A DNA stretch of 64,000 nt from Georgenia ruanii. GTDB lineage: Bacteria; Actinomycetota; Actinomycetes; Actinomycetales; Actinomycetaceae. Positions within the stretch are counted from its first letter, which is position 1; every line of letters begins with the position of its first letter. Location: NCBI RefSeq assembly GCF_009193175.1, contig NZ_VUKE01000007.1, positions 110,712 through 174,711 on the forward strand, in the 5' to 3' direction. Under the pieces are notes generated by a model. That model was not told the DNA's origin. It was given only the letters and a program-made list of their open reading frames with translations, and did not search any database. Shown in pieces: positions 43,324 through 51,415 of this stretch. The translations under genes were made by a program, and so were the position numbers.

Positions 43324-44661
43324 TCAGGCGGGGACCGCGGCGGCGTCGGCCGCGACCGACGTCCGATCCCCGCGGCCCAGCTCGTGCGCCACGTTCCGCG
43401 CGGCGCGCAGCCCGCTCTCGATGGCCCCGTCGATGAAGCCGCCCCAACCGTCGGCGAAGTCGGAGCCGGCGAGGTGGATGCGACCCTCAGGACGCTGCAG
43501 CTCAGCCAGGGACCGGGTGAGGTAGCCCGCGTAGTGCATGGGCCACGTCGAGCGGGAGTTGGGATCGTCGACCCAGTCGTGGCCGGCGATCTCGAGCACC
43601 GTCATGCCCGGGACGAGAGCGTCGAGGTGTCGCTGGGCGGCATCGACGTCCTCGACGTCCACGGCGGCGGCATCGGGCCCGAAGCACACGAGGGTGGTGG
43701 TGTCCTCGTCGATGTACTCGGCCTGGACGAAGTTCAGCGGAGCGGTCGCCGGCCCCATGGCGACGAAGCGCTCCTGGCGACCTGCCACCTTGATCCACAG
43801 CTTGGCCCCGCGCCCCGCCTGGCCACGAGCGGCGGCCGCCACCTTGGTCGGCGAGAGCGCCGGCTCGATGCTGATGCCGTTCAGGACGCTCAGGGGCAGC
43901 GCAAGCACGAGCTGCTTCCCGGTGAACCGCTGGCCATCCACGGTCTCGGCCACGGCCGTCGCCCCGTCCTGCCGCACGGCGACGACGGGGTGACCGAGAC
44001 GGAGGTCTGCACCGGAGTCGTCGAGGATGGCCTCGGCGAGGCGGCGGGTCCCGCCCGCGATCTTGAAGGTCGCGCAGGCCTCGAACATGACCTGCCAGTG
44101 CCCGGTCGCCACGGCACACCAGCGCAGGGCCTGGGTGTACGCGGCCTCGTCCAGCTTGCCGTTGAAGTTGAGGGCCCAGAAGGAGCGCAGGAGCTCGCGC
44201 TCGTCCTCACCGAGCTGCAGCCCGTCGATGACGTGCGAGACGGTGAGGTGGTCGATGTCGGCCACCGCCGGGTTGGCCAGCGGTGACCACGGGAGCGGGA
44301 AGTACCGGCGGGCGTCCGCGAGCAGGGCCCGGTTCGGAGCGTCCAGGAGATCCAGCAGCTCGTCGGCGCCGCCCTCGCGGCGTCGCCCGTTGACCGTCCA
44401 GTAGGCCTTCGTGAACTCCGGTCCCGCGACCGGCTCGATGCCGTAGCGGCCCATCTCGGCCCACACGTAGGGCTGGGTCCAGTGGACCCAGGTGCCGCCG
44501 AGCTCGAGGTTGCGTCCCATCCGCTCGTCAAGGTGCGTGCGGCCGGCGACGCGGTCTCGCGCCTCGAGGATGGTGACCTTGAGCCCGCGGTGGGAGAGCT
44601 CGCGGGCGGCGATGAGCCCGGCAAACCCGGCGCCCACGACGATGACGTCGGTGCTGTTCAC
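43324..44661 (-). CDS. Flavin amine oxidase (putrescine/monoamine oxidase-like)
   Basis: A 445-residue FAD oxidase. The dinucleotide motif VIVVGAGFAGLIAARELSHRG is at residues 5-25, followed by EARDRVAGRTHLDERMGRNLELGGTWVHWTQPYVW. The C-terminal FAD contact GRIHLAGSDFADGWGGFIDGAIESGLRAA is near 395-425. It oxidises a primary amine to an aldehyde with release of H2O2 and ammonia. The product would be handled by the ALDH 102 bp downstream. Cupin and permease genes lie upstream, nine bases and overlapping respectively. The substrate could be putrescine, another polyamine or an aromatic amine such as tyramine. Confidence 0.87.
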   Translation of the reverse strand: MNSTDVIVVGAGFAGLIAARELSHRGLKVTILEARDRVAGRTHLDERMGRNLELGGTWVHWTQPYVWAEMGRYGIEPVAGPEFTKAYWTVNGRRREGGADELLDLLDAPNRALLADARRYFPLPWSPLANPAVADIDHLTVSHVIDGLQLGEDERELLRSFWALNFNGKLDEAAYTQALRWCAVATGHWQVMFEACATFKIAGGTRRLAEAILDDSGADLRLGHPVVAVRQDGATAVAETVDGQRFTGKQLVLALPLSVLNGISIEPALSPTKVAAAARGQAGRGAKLWIKVAGRQERFVAMGPATAPLNFVQAEYIDEDTTTLVCFGPDAAAVDVEDVDAAQRHLDALVPGMTVLEIAGHDWVDDPNSRSTWPMHYAGYLTRSLAELQRPEGRIHLAGSDFADGWGGFIDGAIESGLRAARNVAHELGRGDRTSVAADAAAVPA

Positions 44662-44670
44662 GTGGTGCTC

Positions 44671-45003
44671 CTAGCTGTAGACGAAGAACTCGACGGTGGG
44701 TTCGACGACGGTCCAGCGTGTCATCGCGCCCCGGGAGAACGAGGCCATGGAGCCGGCGGTGAGGTCGAAGGCGTCGCCGCCCTGCACCTCGATGCGGAGG
44801 TGGCCCGAGACGATGTAGACGGTCTCGTCCTCCTCGATGGGCAGGTCGAAGGGCTCCGGGGCGTCGTCGGGGCTGACGGTCCAGATGCCCGCGGAGAGGG
44901 CCTCGTTGCCGTTGTCGCCGGGGCGGCGGAGCCACTGGACGGTGCCGACCTCGAAGGGCTCGAGGGCGGCCGGGTCGTGCGTGGCGTGGAACACCTGGGT
45001 CAT
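44671..45003 (-). CDS. Cupin domain protein
   Basis: A 110-residue single-domain cupin: EPFEVGTVQWLRRPGD at the start, then PFDLPIEEDETVYIVSGHLRIEVQGGD in motif 1 and LTAGSMASFSRGAMTRWTVVE in motif 2. The usual metal-binding His residues of motif 1 are largely replaced (EEDETVYIVSGHLRI), as in the (S)-ureidoglycine aminohydrolase-like cupin group. The ATG overlaps the permease stop (ATGA), so it is co-translated with it. Its role in amine use is unclear. Confidence 0.8.
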   Translation of the reverse strand: MTQVFHATHDPAALEPFEVGTVQWLRRPGDNGNEALSAGIWTVSPDDAPEPFDLPIEEDETVYIVSGHLRIEVQGGDAFDLTAGSMASFSRGAMTRWTVVEPTVEFFVYS

Positions 45004-46526
45004 TGCATCTCCTTCGCGGTGGTGCGGATGAAGTCGTCGGGTCGGTCTGTGGAGGACACGGGAGGTGACTCCGCAACGGCGACGGCGGTCCGCCGTTCGC
45101 GCAGCAGGGGCAGCTCGTCCTGGACCCGGCGGCGGATGACGAAGAAGACCACCGAGAGCAGGAGGATGCCGAGGCCGATGGCCAGCTCCACCGGGCCGCC
45201 GTAGCCGGAGAGCTTGGAGGACGACGCGCCGATGAGGAGGACGGCGGCCCCGTAGACGGTTGTCACCGCTGCCAGCGGGACGGCGCCGCGCCCGAGCTTG
45301 AAGGTTCGAGGCATCTGGGGATGGTCGCGGCGCAGCACGATGAAGCCGGAGACGGCGAGCAGGATGGCCAGCAGGTAGCCGATGTTCGCCGCCACGAGGA
45401 TCGAGATCGGGTTGGTGACGAACAGGACGAGCAGCACGTTCATGACGACGGCGGTCACGACGGCACGGGCCGGCACCTGGTAGCGGTTGAGCTTCTCGAA
45501 CTGGCGCGGGACGAGACCGTCGAGCGCTGCGCCGTACATCGCCCGTGATCCGTCCGCCATGCTGGCGTTGACGCCCATGAGGAGCGCGCCGATGGTGATG
45601 ACCAGCGCCGCATCGCCGGCGAAGCCGGCCGGCAAGGCGGCGGCGAAGCCGTTGACGAAGACCGCCGTGGGGTCGGCCGCGGCGTCCGGCTGCGAGACGA
45701 GGCCCCCGATGCCGATCGGCACCAGCGCGAAGACGGCGAAGGTGTAGCCGCCCGAGCTGGACAGGGCGCGGCGGGCGTCCCTGCCGGAGCGGTACTCCGG
45801 GGTGAAGGCGGCGCACATCTCGGTGCCGTAGGCCGTCCAGCCCACGAGGTACAACCAGACCGCGGCGTCCTGGATACCGCCCCAGTGGTCTGCACCCGGG
45901 TGGCCGAGCCCCCAGGTCAGGTTGCTCACGTCCCACTGCCCGCTGGTCAACGGAGCCACCACGAAGACGAGAAGCGGCACCACCAACAAGGCACCGAAGA
46001 TCTTGTTGACCCAGGCGGCCGGCTGGGCTCCCAGGAGGTTGGGCACCATGAGCGCGAGCATCAGGACGATCGCGATGACCTGGGCGGCACCCATCTGAGC
46101 GACCCCGAGGTCGAGCACCCACGACGCCGACGGGAACCACCTGGCCTGGATGATGGCGCCGGCGGTGAGGCTCACGATCGAGATCACGGCCGACCAGCCA
46201 AACCAGTAGCCAAAGGTGGCCATGGCGCCGGCAGGGGCGAACCGCTCCTTCCACGCCTCGTGGGCGTAGACGGGTACGCCACCGGGCTTGTCCGGGAACA
46301 TGGACGCCATCTCGGCGAAGAGGTAGTTCTGCGCCCACCCCACGGCCGCGGCAAGGGCCCAGATGAACATGGCGGACAGGGCCCCGATGGCGGCCATGGT
46401 GGGCCCGAAGGAGACGAACAGCCCACCGGAGACGGCCATGGCGAGCGCGAAGGCGTCTTGCCAACGCAGCGTCCGGTGAAGGCGGTTCTCAGTGTCGGAG
46501 TTTTCGTGCATGAGCGAATCAGCCAT
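45000..46526 (-). CDS. APC family amino acid/amine permease
   Basis: A 508-residue permease with about 12 hydrophobic helices. It starts with the cytoplasmic LHRTLRWQDAFALAMAVSGGLF, with SFGPTMAAIGALSAMFIWALAAAVGW and LFAEMASMFPDKPGGVPVYAHEAW, the APC signature in TM2-3. It is the first gene of the amine operon, and a TTGACA-type promoter overlapping a palindrome lies upstream. Probably it takes up the amine degraded by the following oxidase. ATG at 46526 has GAAGGG 8 nt before it; a second ATG five codons on is possible. Confidence 0.87.
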   Translation of the reverse strand: MADSLMHENSDTENRLHRTLRWQDAFALAMAVSGGLFVSFGPTMAAIGALSAMFIWALAAAVGWAQNYLFAEMASMFPDKPGGVPVYAHEAWKERFAPAGAMATFGYWFGWSAVISIVSLTAGAIIQARWFPSASWVLDLGVAQMGAAQVIAIVLMLALMVPNLLGAQPAAWVNKIFGALLVVPLLVFVVAPLTSGQWDVSNLTWGLGHPGADHWGGIQDAAVWLYLVGWTAYGTEMCAAFTPEYRSGRDARRALSSSGGYTFAVFALVPIGIGGLVSQPDAAADPTAVFVNGFAAALPAGFAGDAALVITIGALLMGVNASMADGSRAMYGAALDGLVPRQFEKLNRYQVPARAVVTAVVMNVLLVLFVTNPISILVAANIGYLLAILLAVSGFIVLRRDHPQMPRTFKLGRGAVPLAAVTTVYGAAVLLIGASSSKLSGYGGPVELAIGLGILLLSVVFFVIRRRVQDELPLLRERRTAVAVAESPPVSSTDRPDDFIRTTAKEMQ

Positions 46527-46600
46527 TGATTCGGCCCTTCAAGAAGGGGGGATCCCGGTGCGGGCAAAGGGCGCCGCCGGGGCTGCGTCAACGCATGAAT

Positions 46601-46634
46601 CAGAACTATGCAACTGCTTAGTTCTGGTTGTCAA
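46601..46634 (-). promoter_or_regulatory. Amine-operon promoter with embedded palindromic operator
   Basis: On the minus strand TTGACA (46634-46629) and CATAGT (46610-46605) are 18 bp apart. The palindrome CAGAACTA (46601-46608) N10 TAGTTCTG (46619-46626) is perfect over 8 bp per arm and covers the spacer and -10. This is the expected layout for TetR repression of the permease operon; the tetR gene is divergent. Confidence 0.75.
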
Positions 46635-46688
46635 GGGGGTGTTCGGCCGGCGTCAAGGGACTGTGGTCGTGCCCGATAAACTCCGGGC

Positions 46689-47273
46689 ATGACGGCGGTC
46701 CGAAGCAACAGGTACGGCGACGGCCGCGAGGCGCTCCTGGCGGCGACCGTGGCCGTCGTCGCGGAGAAGGGCCTCCGCGGGCTCACCTTCCGCGCGGTCG
46801 CGGAGCGCGCCGGCGTCAACAACACGCTGATCAGCCACCATTTCGGAACCAAGGACTCGCTCCTGCACGCCGCCGTCGCCTGGGCGACCGCTCGAGCCAT
46901 ACGACTCAGCGACCTCTCGGCCACCGAGACGATCGACGCCGACTTCGCCCGCACCCTGGTGGACCTCGTGGCGGCCGAGCCCCATCTGCAGGTCTTCCAG
47001 TACGAGTTCGTCCTCGAGTCCCGCCGTCGACCCGAGCTCCGGGACGAGGCGGTCAGCCTGTACGAGGGGTACGTCGATGCGCTCGAGCGCGCTCTCACGA
47101 GGCGGGGGTACTCACACCCCAGACCGCTGGCACGCGCCGTGTTCGCCGCCCTCGACGGGCTGGTCCTCCAACAGCTCACCGTGGCCGATGACGACACCGT
47201 GCGCGAGGCCGTCGAGCGTGTCGGCGAGCTGCTCGACCGCTCCCCTCACGGTCCGCCGAGAAGCGCGGCCTGA
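46689..47273 (+). CDS. TetR family regulator of the amine operon
   Basis: A 194-residue TetR protein: N-terminal HTH at about 12-60 with GLRGLTFRAVAERAGVNNTLISHHFGTKDSLLHAA, then a helical ligand domain with VFQYEFVLESRRRPELRDEA. It is divergent from the permease with a 162-bp gap carrying the palindrome, so it is the likely local repressor. The inducer could be the amine or its aldehyde; this is inference. Confidence 0.85.
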   Translation: MTAVRSNRYGDGREALLAATVAVVAEKGLRGLTFRAVAERAGVNNTLISHHFGTKDSLLHAAVAWATARAIRLSDLSATETIDADFARTLVDLVAAEPHLQVFQYEFVLESRRRPELRDEAVSLYEGYVDALERALTRRGYSHPRPLARAVFAALDGLVLQQLTVADDDTVREAVERVGELLDRSPHGPPRSAA

Positions 47274-47343
47274 CATTCGCGAGCGCCACGTCGGCCCTCC
47301 CCGGCGCCGCGCGCGGACCGCGGATCTGCAGGAGAGCTGTCGC

Positions 47344-48624
47344 CTACCTCCCCTCGGGCCGGTTGCGCCGGGCGACGGCGTCGATCGTCACCGCGATCAC
47401 CAGCACGATCGCCGTGACGATGTACTTCGCCGCCGCGCTGAACCCGAGCAGTCCCATGCCGTTGTCGATGGCCGCGATGACCACGCCGCCGAGCACCCCG
47501 TGCAACGCCTTGCCGCGCCCGCCGAACAGGCTCGTCCCGCCGATGACCGCGGCGGCGACCGCGTACAGCACGAGGGTGCCGCCGTCGAGCGCGGTCGAGA
47601 TCGACCGCAGCCGCGAGGCGTAGACGATGCCGCCGATGCCCGCGGTGAACGAGCAGAGCACGAAGGCCAGCGTCCGGATCCGCGGAAGCCGGATGCCGGC
47701 GCGGCGGGCCGCCTCGGCGTTGCCGCCGATCGCGTAGACGTACAGCCCGAAGCGCGTGCGGCCCAGCAGGTACGTCCACGCGGCCAGGACCGCGAAGACG
47801 AGGACCACGACCCACGGCATGCCGTACACCGGGGCGAGCACCCCGCGGTCGGCGTTGCACAGCAGGACCAGCGCCACGCCGCCGGCGAGGGCGGCGAGGA
47901 TCTTGGCCACGGTCAGCTGGGGCGGCGGGGCGACGAGGCCGGACTCGCGCCGCCGCCGGTCCTGGCGCCACGTCTGGCGCGCGAAGAGGCCGACGATGAC
48001 GAGCATGACGACCCAGCCCGCCGCCCGGGTGAGCGTGCCGCTGCTGATGGCGTTGACGACCTCGTCCTGGATGAGGATCGAGCCGCCGTTGCCGAGCACC
48101 CACAGCATGACGCCCTGCCAGAACAGCAGCCCGGCGAGGGTCACCACGAACGAGGGCAGGCCGAGCCGGGTGATGAGGGTGCCCTGGAGCAGGCCGATGA
48201 GGGCGGTGACGACCAGCGCCGCGGCGATCGCCGCCCACCAGGGGAAGCCGGTGCTGGGCAGGAGCAGCTCGGTCATGACGACGGCGCCCACGCCGGCCAC
48301 GAAGCCGATGGACAGGTCGATCTCGCCGAGGAGGAGCGCGAACACCTCGCCGATCGCCAGGAGGCTGAAGACCGCCGCCTGGACGAGGAGGTTGACGAGG
48401 TTCCCGGCCGTGAGGAAGTGGCTGTTGAGCGACTGGAACAGGATCGCGACCAGCACGAGCCCGCCGACCACCGGCAGCACGCCCGTCTCACCGCCCCTGA
48501 TCCGTTGCACGGACAGGTGCAGGTACTCCCCCACCGACGGCGGCGCGGCGGGCCCGGCCACCGCGGCGCCCGCACCCGGAGGGGTGTCGGCCGGGGGCTT
48601 CTCGGCGTCCTGGAGCTTCGACAT
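47344..48624 (-). CDS. Sugar ABC transporter permease (XylH/FrcC-like)
   Basis: A 426-residue permease of the BPD_transp_2 type, about 10 hydrophobic helices after a 40-residue cytoplasmic N-terminus. Characteristic segments are LLVQAAVFSLLAIGEVFALLLGEIDLSIGFVAGVG and AVAAAVIGGTSLFGGRGKALHGVLGGVVI. A long cytoplasmic insertion with basic residues occurs in the middle (about 220-250). It would form the membrane channel with the ATPase at 48630-49451 and the binding protein at 49520-50734. The start is ATG 48624. Confidence 0.87.
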   Translation of the reverse strand: MSKLQDAEKPPADTPPGAGAAVAGPAAPPSVGEYLHLSVQRIRGGETGVLPVVGGLVLVAILFQSLNSHFLTAGNLVNLLVQAAVFSLLAIGEVFALLLGEIDLSIGFVAGVGAVVMTELLLPSTGFPWWAAIAAALVVTALIGLLQGTLITRLGLPSFVVTLAGLLFWQGVMLWVLGNGGSILIQDEVVNAISSGTLTRAAGWVVMLVIVGLFARQTWRQDRRRRESGLVAPPPQLTVAKILAALAGGVALVLLCNADRGVLAPVYGMPWVVVLVFAVLAAWTYLLGRTRFGLYVYAIGGNAEAARRAGIRLPRIRTLAFVLCSFTAGIGGIVYASRLRSISTALDGGTLVLYAVAAAVIGGTSLFGGRGKALHGVLGGVVIAAIDNGMGLLGFSAAAKYIVTAIVLVIAVTIDAVARRNRPEGR

Positions 48625-48629
48625 GACCG

Positions 48630-49451
48630 CTACCCCCCTGTCCCAGGTGCCTGCGCCGTCCGTGTGGACGCGCCGGTCGTCATGAGGTCCACCACGATCT
48701 GGCGGTCGAGCTCCGCGGTGGGGCGCGCGGCGACCATCCGGCCCAGGTGCAGCACGGCGATCCGGTCGGCCACGGCGAACACGTCGTTGAGGTTGTGCGA
48801 GACCAGCATCACCGCGTGCCCGCGGTCGGCGAGCCGGCGCACCAGGTCCAGCACCATCGCGGTCTGCGCCACGCCGAGCGCGGCCGTGGGCTCGTCCATG
48901 ATGACGAGCTGGGAGTTCCACAGCACCGCCTTGGCGATGGCGACGGACTGGCGCTGCCCGCCGGAGAGGGAGGCCACGACCTGCCGGACCGACCGGATGG
49001 TCGTCACGGCCAGGCTCGACAGCGTCTCCCGCGCGGCCCCCTCCATCGCCTCCTGGTCCAGCTGGCCGTGACGGACGCGCTCGCGGCCGAGGAACATGTT
49101 CTGGACGACGTCGAGGTTGTCGCACAGCGCGAGGTCCTGGTAGACCGTCTCGATCCCGCGGGCGGCCGCCTCGCTCGGCGTGCGCACGTGGACCGGCTCG
49201 CCGTTCCACCACATCTCCCCCGCCTCGGGCGGGTGGATGCCCGAGATGCACTTGATGAGGACGGACTTCCCGGCCCCGTTGTCCCCCGCCAGCGCCGTCA
49301 CCTGACCGGCGGGAAGGTCCAGGTCGACCTCGGTCAGGGCCTGGACCGGCCCGAAGTGCTTGCTCACGCCCCGTAGGCGCAGCAGCGGCGTCTCTCCGTC
49401 GCCGCCCGGCGCCGGGGCGGCGCCGGGCGGGGCGGTAGTCGTGGCGTCCGT
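48630..49451 (-). CDS. Sugar ABC transporter ATP-binding protein, single domain; apparent ACG start
   Basis: About 273 residues with one ATPase domain: Walker A GDNGAGKSVLIK, signature LSGGQRQSVAIAKA, Walker B LVIMDEPTAALG, H-loop LVSHNL. RbsA/XylG proteins normally carry two domains (about 500 residues), so this fits the FrcA-like single-domain type. No ATG, GTG or TTG precedes the LLRLRGVSKHFG strand in frame. GGGGAGG followed by ACC-ACG at 49451 suggests initiation at ACG. Otherwise the first GTG is at 49367, which would lose the first strand. It is five bases upstream of the permease gene. Confidence 0.82.
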   Translation of the reverse strand, partial: TDATTTAPPGAAPAPGGDGETPLLRLRGVSKHFGPVQALTEVDLDLPAGQVTALAGDNGAGKSVLIKCISGIHPPEAGEMWWNGEPVHVRTPSEAAARGIETVYQDLALCDNLDVVQNMFLGRERVRHGQLDQEAMEGAARETLSSLAVTTIRSVRQVVASLSGGQRQSVAIAKAVLWNSQLVIMDEPTAALGVAQTAMVLDLVRRLADRGHAVMLVSHNLNDVFAVADRIAVLHLGRMVAARPTAELDRQIVVDLMTTGASTRTAQAPGTGG

Positions 49452-49519
49452 GGTGTCCTCCCCTGAGGTGGGAGGGGCGTGGCGGGCCGCCCGTGGCCCG
49501 CCACGTCCCAGGGTGTGCC

Positions 49520-50734
49520 CTACTTGATGCCGGCTTGCGCGCAGGCGCTCGCGACGTCGCCGGTGCACAGGTCCGCGACCTTGACCGCGCCGTCCTTGAC
49601 CACCGTGGCGGCCATGTTGTCGGGGGTCACCCAGACCGGGGTGGTGTAGACCGACTTGATGTCCTTGTTCAGCACGGTGTCCTTGGTCGTGGCGGCGACC
49701 AGCGACGACGGCGGCTCCTGGCCCGCCCGCAGGTAGATCGCGAGCGCTGCCGCCGCCTGCGCCTCCAGGTAGATCGGCTTGTAGACGGTGCCGCACTGGT
49801 AGCCGGTGAGGATGTTCTGCAGGCCCGGCAGCGAGGCGTCCTGACCGGTGGTCGGGAACTTCTTCGCCGGGGTGCCGTTCTTCTTCAGCACGGCGATCAC
49901 GGCGTTGGCGTTGTCGTCGTTCGGGGTCACGACGGCATTCGTGGCCGGGTTGGCGGTGAGCTGCTGCTCGAAGGTCGTGGCGGCGACGGACGGGGTCCAG
50001 GTCCCGGCCGGCTCCCCGACCTTGGTGAACGTGCCGTCCTTGAACTTCGGGTCGAGCACGCCGTTGTAGCCCTGGGCGAAGAGCTTGGCGTTGTTGTCCG
50101 AGGGGTCGCCGTCCATGACGAGGACGTTCGGGGTCGGGACGTTCCAGCCGCCGATGCAGTCCACCGCGCCCTGGCCGATGAGCTTGCCGACCTCGACGTT
50201 GTCGAAGCTGACGTAGTACCGGTCGGCCGGGCCGCCGGTGACGAGCCGGTCGTAGTCGATGACCTTCACGCCGGCCGCCTCGGCCTTGGCCTCGATCGCG
50301 GCGCCGCTGCCGGGGTCGAGGGGGTCGACGAGGAGCACCGAGGCGCCGGCGTTGATGTCCGCCTCGGCCTGGGTCTGCATGGTGGCGGCGCTGCCGTTGG
50401 CGTTGTCGATCTTGAAGTCGGACGCCGACAGCCCCGCCGCCTCGAACGCCTTTGTGAGGTAGGGGGCGTCGTACTGGACGTACCGGGTGGACGTCGTCGT
50501 GTCGGGAAGGAGGACGCCGATCATCCCCTTGCCCTGCTTGGCGAGGTCGGTCAGCTGCTTCATGGCGGCGAAGTCGGCGGTGAAGTCGGTCGCCTTGAGC
50601 TGAGGTACTGCGGTGGACGTCGTCGACTGCGTCGTCGGGGAGGACGTCGGGGTGTTCGAGCTGCAGGCGGTGACCACCAGCCCGAGACAGAGGGTTGCGC
50701 TCGTGAGCGCCACACCCGTGCGTACGGTTCTCAT
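49520..50734 (-). CDS. Sugar ABC transporter substrate-binding lipoprotein (XylF/FrcB-like)
   Basis: A 404-residue periplasmic-binding-protein type 1 domain with a lipoprotein signal (LCLGLVVTACSS, lipobox Cys about residue 24), a Thr/Ser linker, then GKGMIGVLLPDTTTSTRYVQYD and INAGASVLLVDPLDPGSGAAI. It captures a sugar such as xylose or fructose outside the cell; the specific ligand is not readable. It is the first gene of the three-gene ABC operon, ATG at 50734 with AAAGGA at 6 nt. Confidence 0.88.
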   Translation of the reverse strand: MRTVRTGVALTSATLCLGLVVTACSSNTPTSSPTTQSTTSTAVPQLKATDFTADFAAMKQLTDLAKQGKGMIGVLLPDTTTSTRYVQYDAPYLTKAFEAAGLSASDFKIDNANGSAATMQTQAEADINAGASVLLVDPLDPGSGAAIEAKAEAAGVKVIDYDRLVTGGPADRYYVSFDNVEVGKLIGQGAVDCIGGWNVPTPNVLVMDGDPSDNNAKLFAQGYNGVLDPKFKDGTFTKVGEPAGTWTPSVAATTFEQQLTANPATNAVVTPNDDNANAVIAVLKKNGTPAKKFPTTGQDASLPGLQNILTGYQCGTVYKPIYLEAQAAAALAIYLRAGQEPPSSLVAATTKDTVLNKDIKSVYTTPVWVTPDNMAATVVKDGAVKVADLCTGDVASACAQAGIK

Positions 50735-50876
50735 CTGTCTTCCTTTCCTCGGTGACACGACACCCGTACTGCGCCGAATCCTCCGCTCTCTCACCCGAAA
50801 AGGGAAGGCCGCACGAACGGCCCGAACAGGTCCACAATCCCAGGCGCACAGGTAGCTCCCAGGCGGTGGCTGCACG

Positions 50877-51383
50877 ATGCCCGACGTGCTCACCGTCGTC
50901 TCCCTCGTGGCCCAGTGGGCCGTCTTCGTGGTCCCCGCGGGCGCGCTGCTGGTGTGGTGGCGTGCCGGGCGACGCGACAAGGCGGCCCTGGCCGTCGCCG
51001 CCGTGGTGACCCTCGTCCTCGCCGGGATCGGGATCGAGCTGGCGGCGCTGCTGTGGACCGACCCCCGGCCGTTCGTCGTCGATGGCCGGACGGCACTGGT
51101 CCCGCACGCCGCCGACAACGGCTTCCCGTCGGACCACACCACCCTGGGCGCCGCCGTCGCCGCCGTCGTCCTTGCGTGGCGCCGCCGCGTCGGCGCCGCG
51201 CTCCTGGTGGTGGCGGCCGCGGTGGGGGCGGCGCGCGTCGCCGCCCACATCCACCACGTCCCGGACGTCCTCGCCGGCCTCGCCATCGGCGCGGCGTGCG
51301 CGGGCGTCGGGGTCGTCGTCGCCCGGCGGTGCGTGGCGTGGGCGGCCGGGCGGCGCGGGGCGACGCCTCGTGCCGCCGCGTGA
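50877..51383 (+). CDS. PAP2 family phosphatase (undecaprenyl pyrophosphatase BcrC-like)
   Basis: A 168-residue membrane protein with five hydrophobic helices. The three PAP2 motifs are visible: WTDPRPFVV (K/R-x6-RP analog), FPSDHTTLGAAVAA (PSGH-like with the catalytic His), and RVAAHIHHVPDVLAGLAIG (SR-x5-H-x3-D). It probably removes phosphate from undecaprenyl pyrophosphate or a lipid phosphate at the membrane. It diverges from the sugar-binding protein gene with 142 bp between. Confidence 0.86.
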   Translation: MPDVLTVVSLVAQWAVFVVPAGALLVWWRAGRRDKAALAVAAVVTLVLAGIGIELAALLWTDPRPFVVDGRTALVPHAADNGFPSDHTTLGAAVAAVVLAWRRRVGAALLVVAAAVGAARVAAHIHHVPDVLAGLAIGAACAGVGVVVARRCVAWAAGRRGATPRAAA

Positions 51384-51415
51384 TCACGCCCACGACCGTC
51401 GCCGGGGGACCACGC

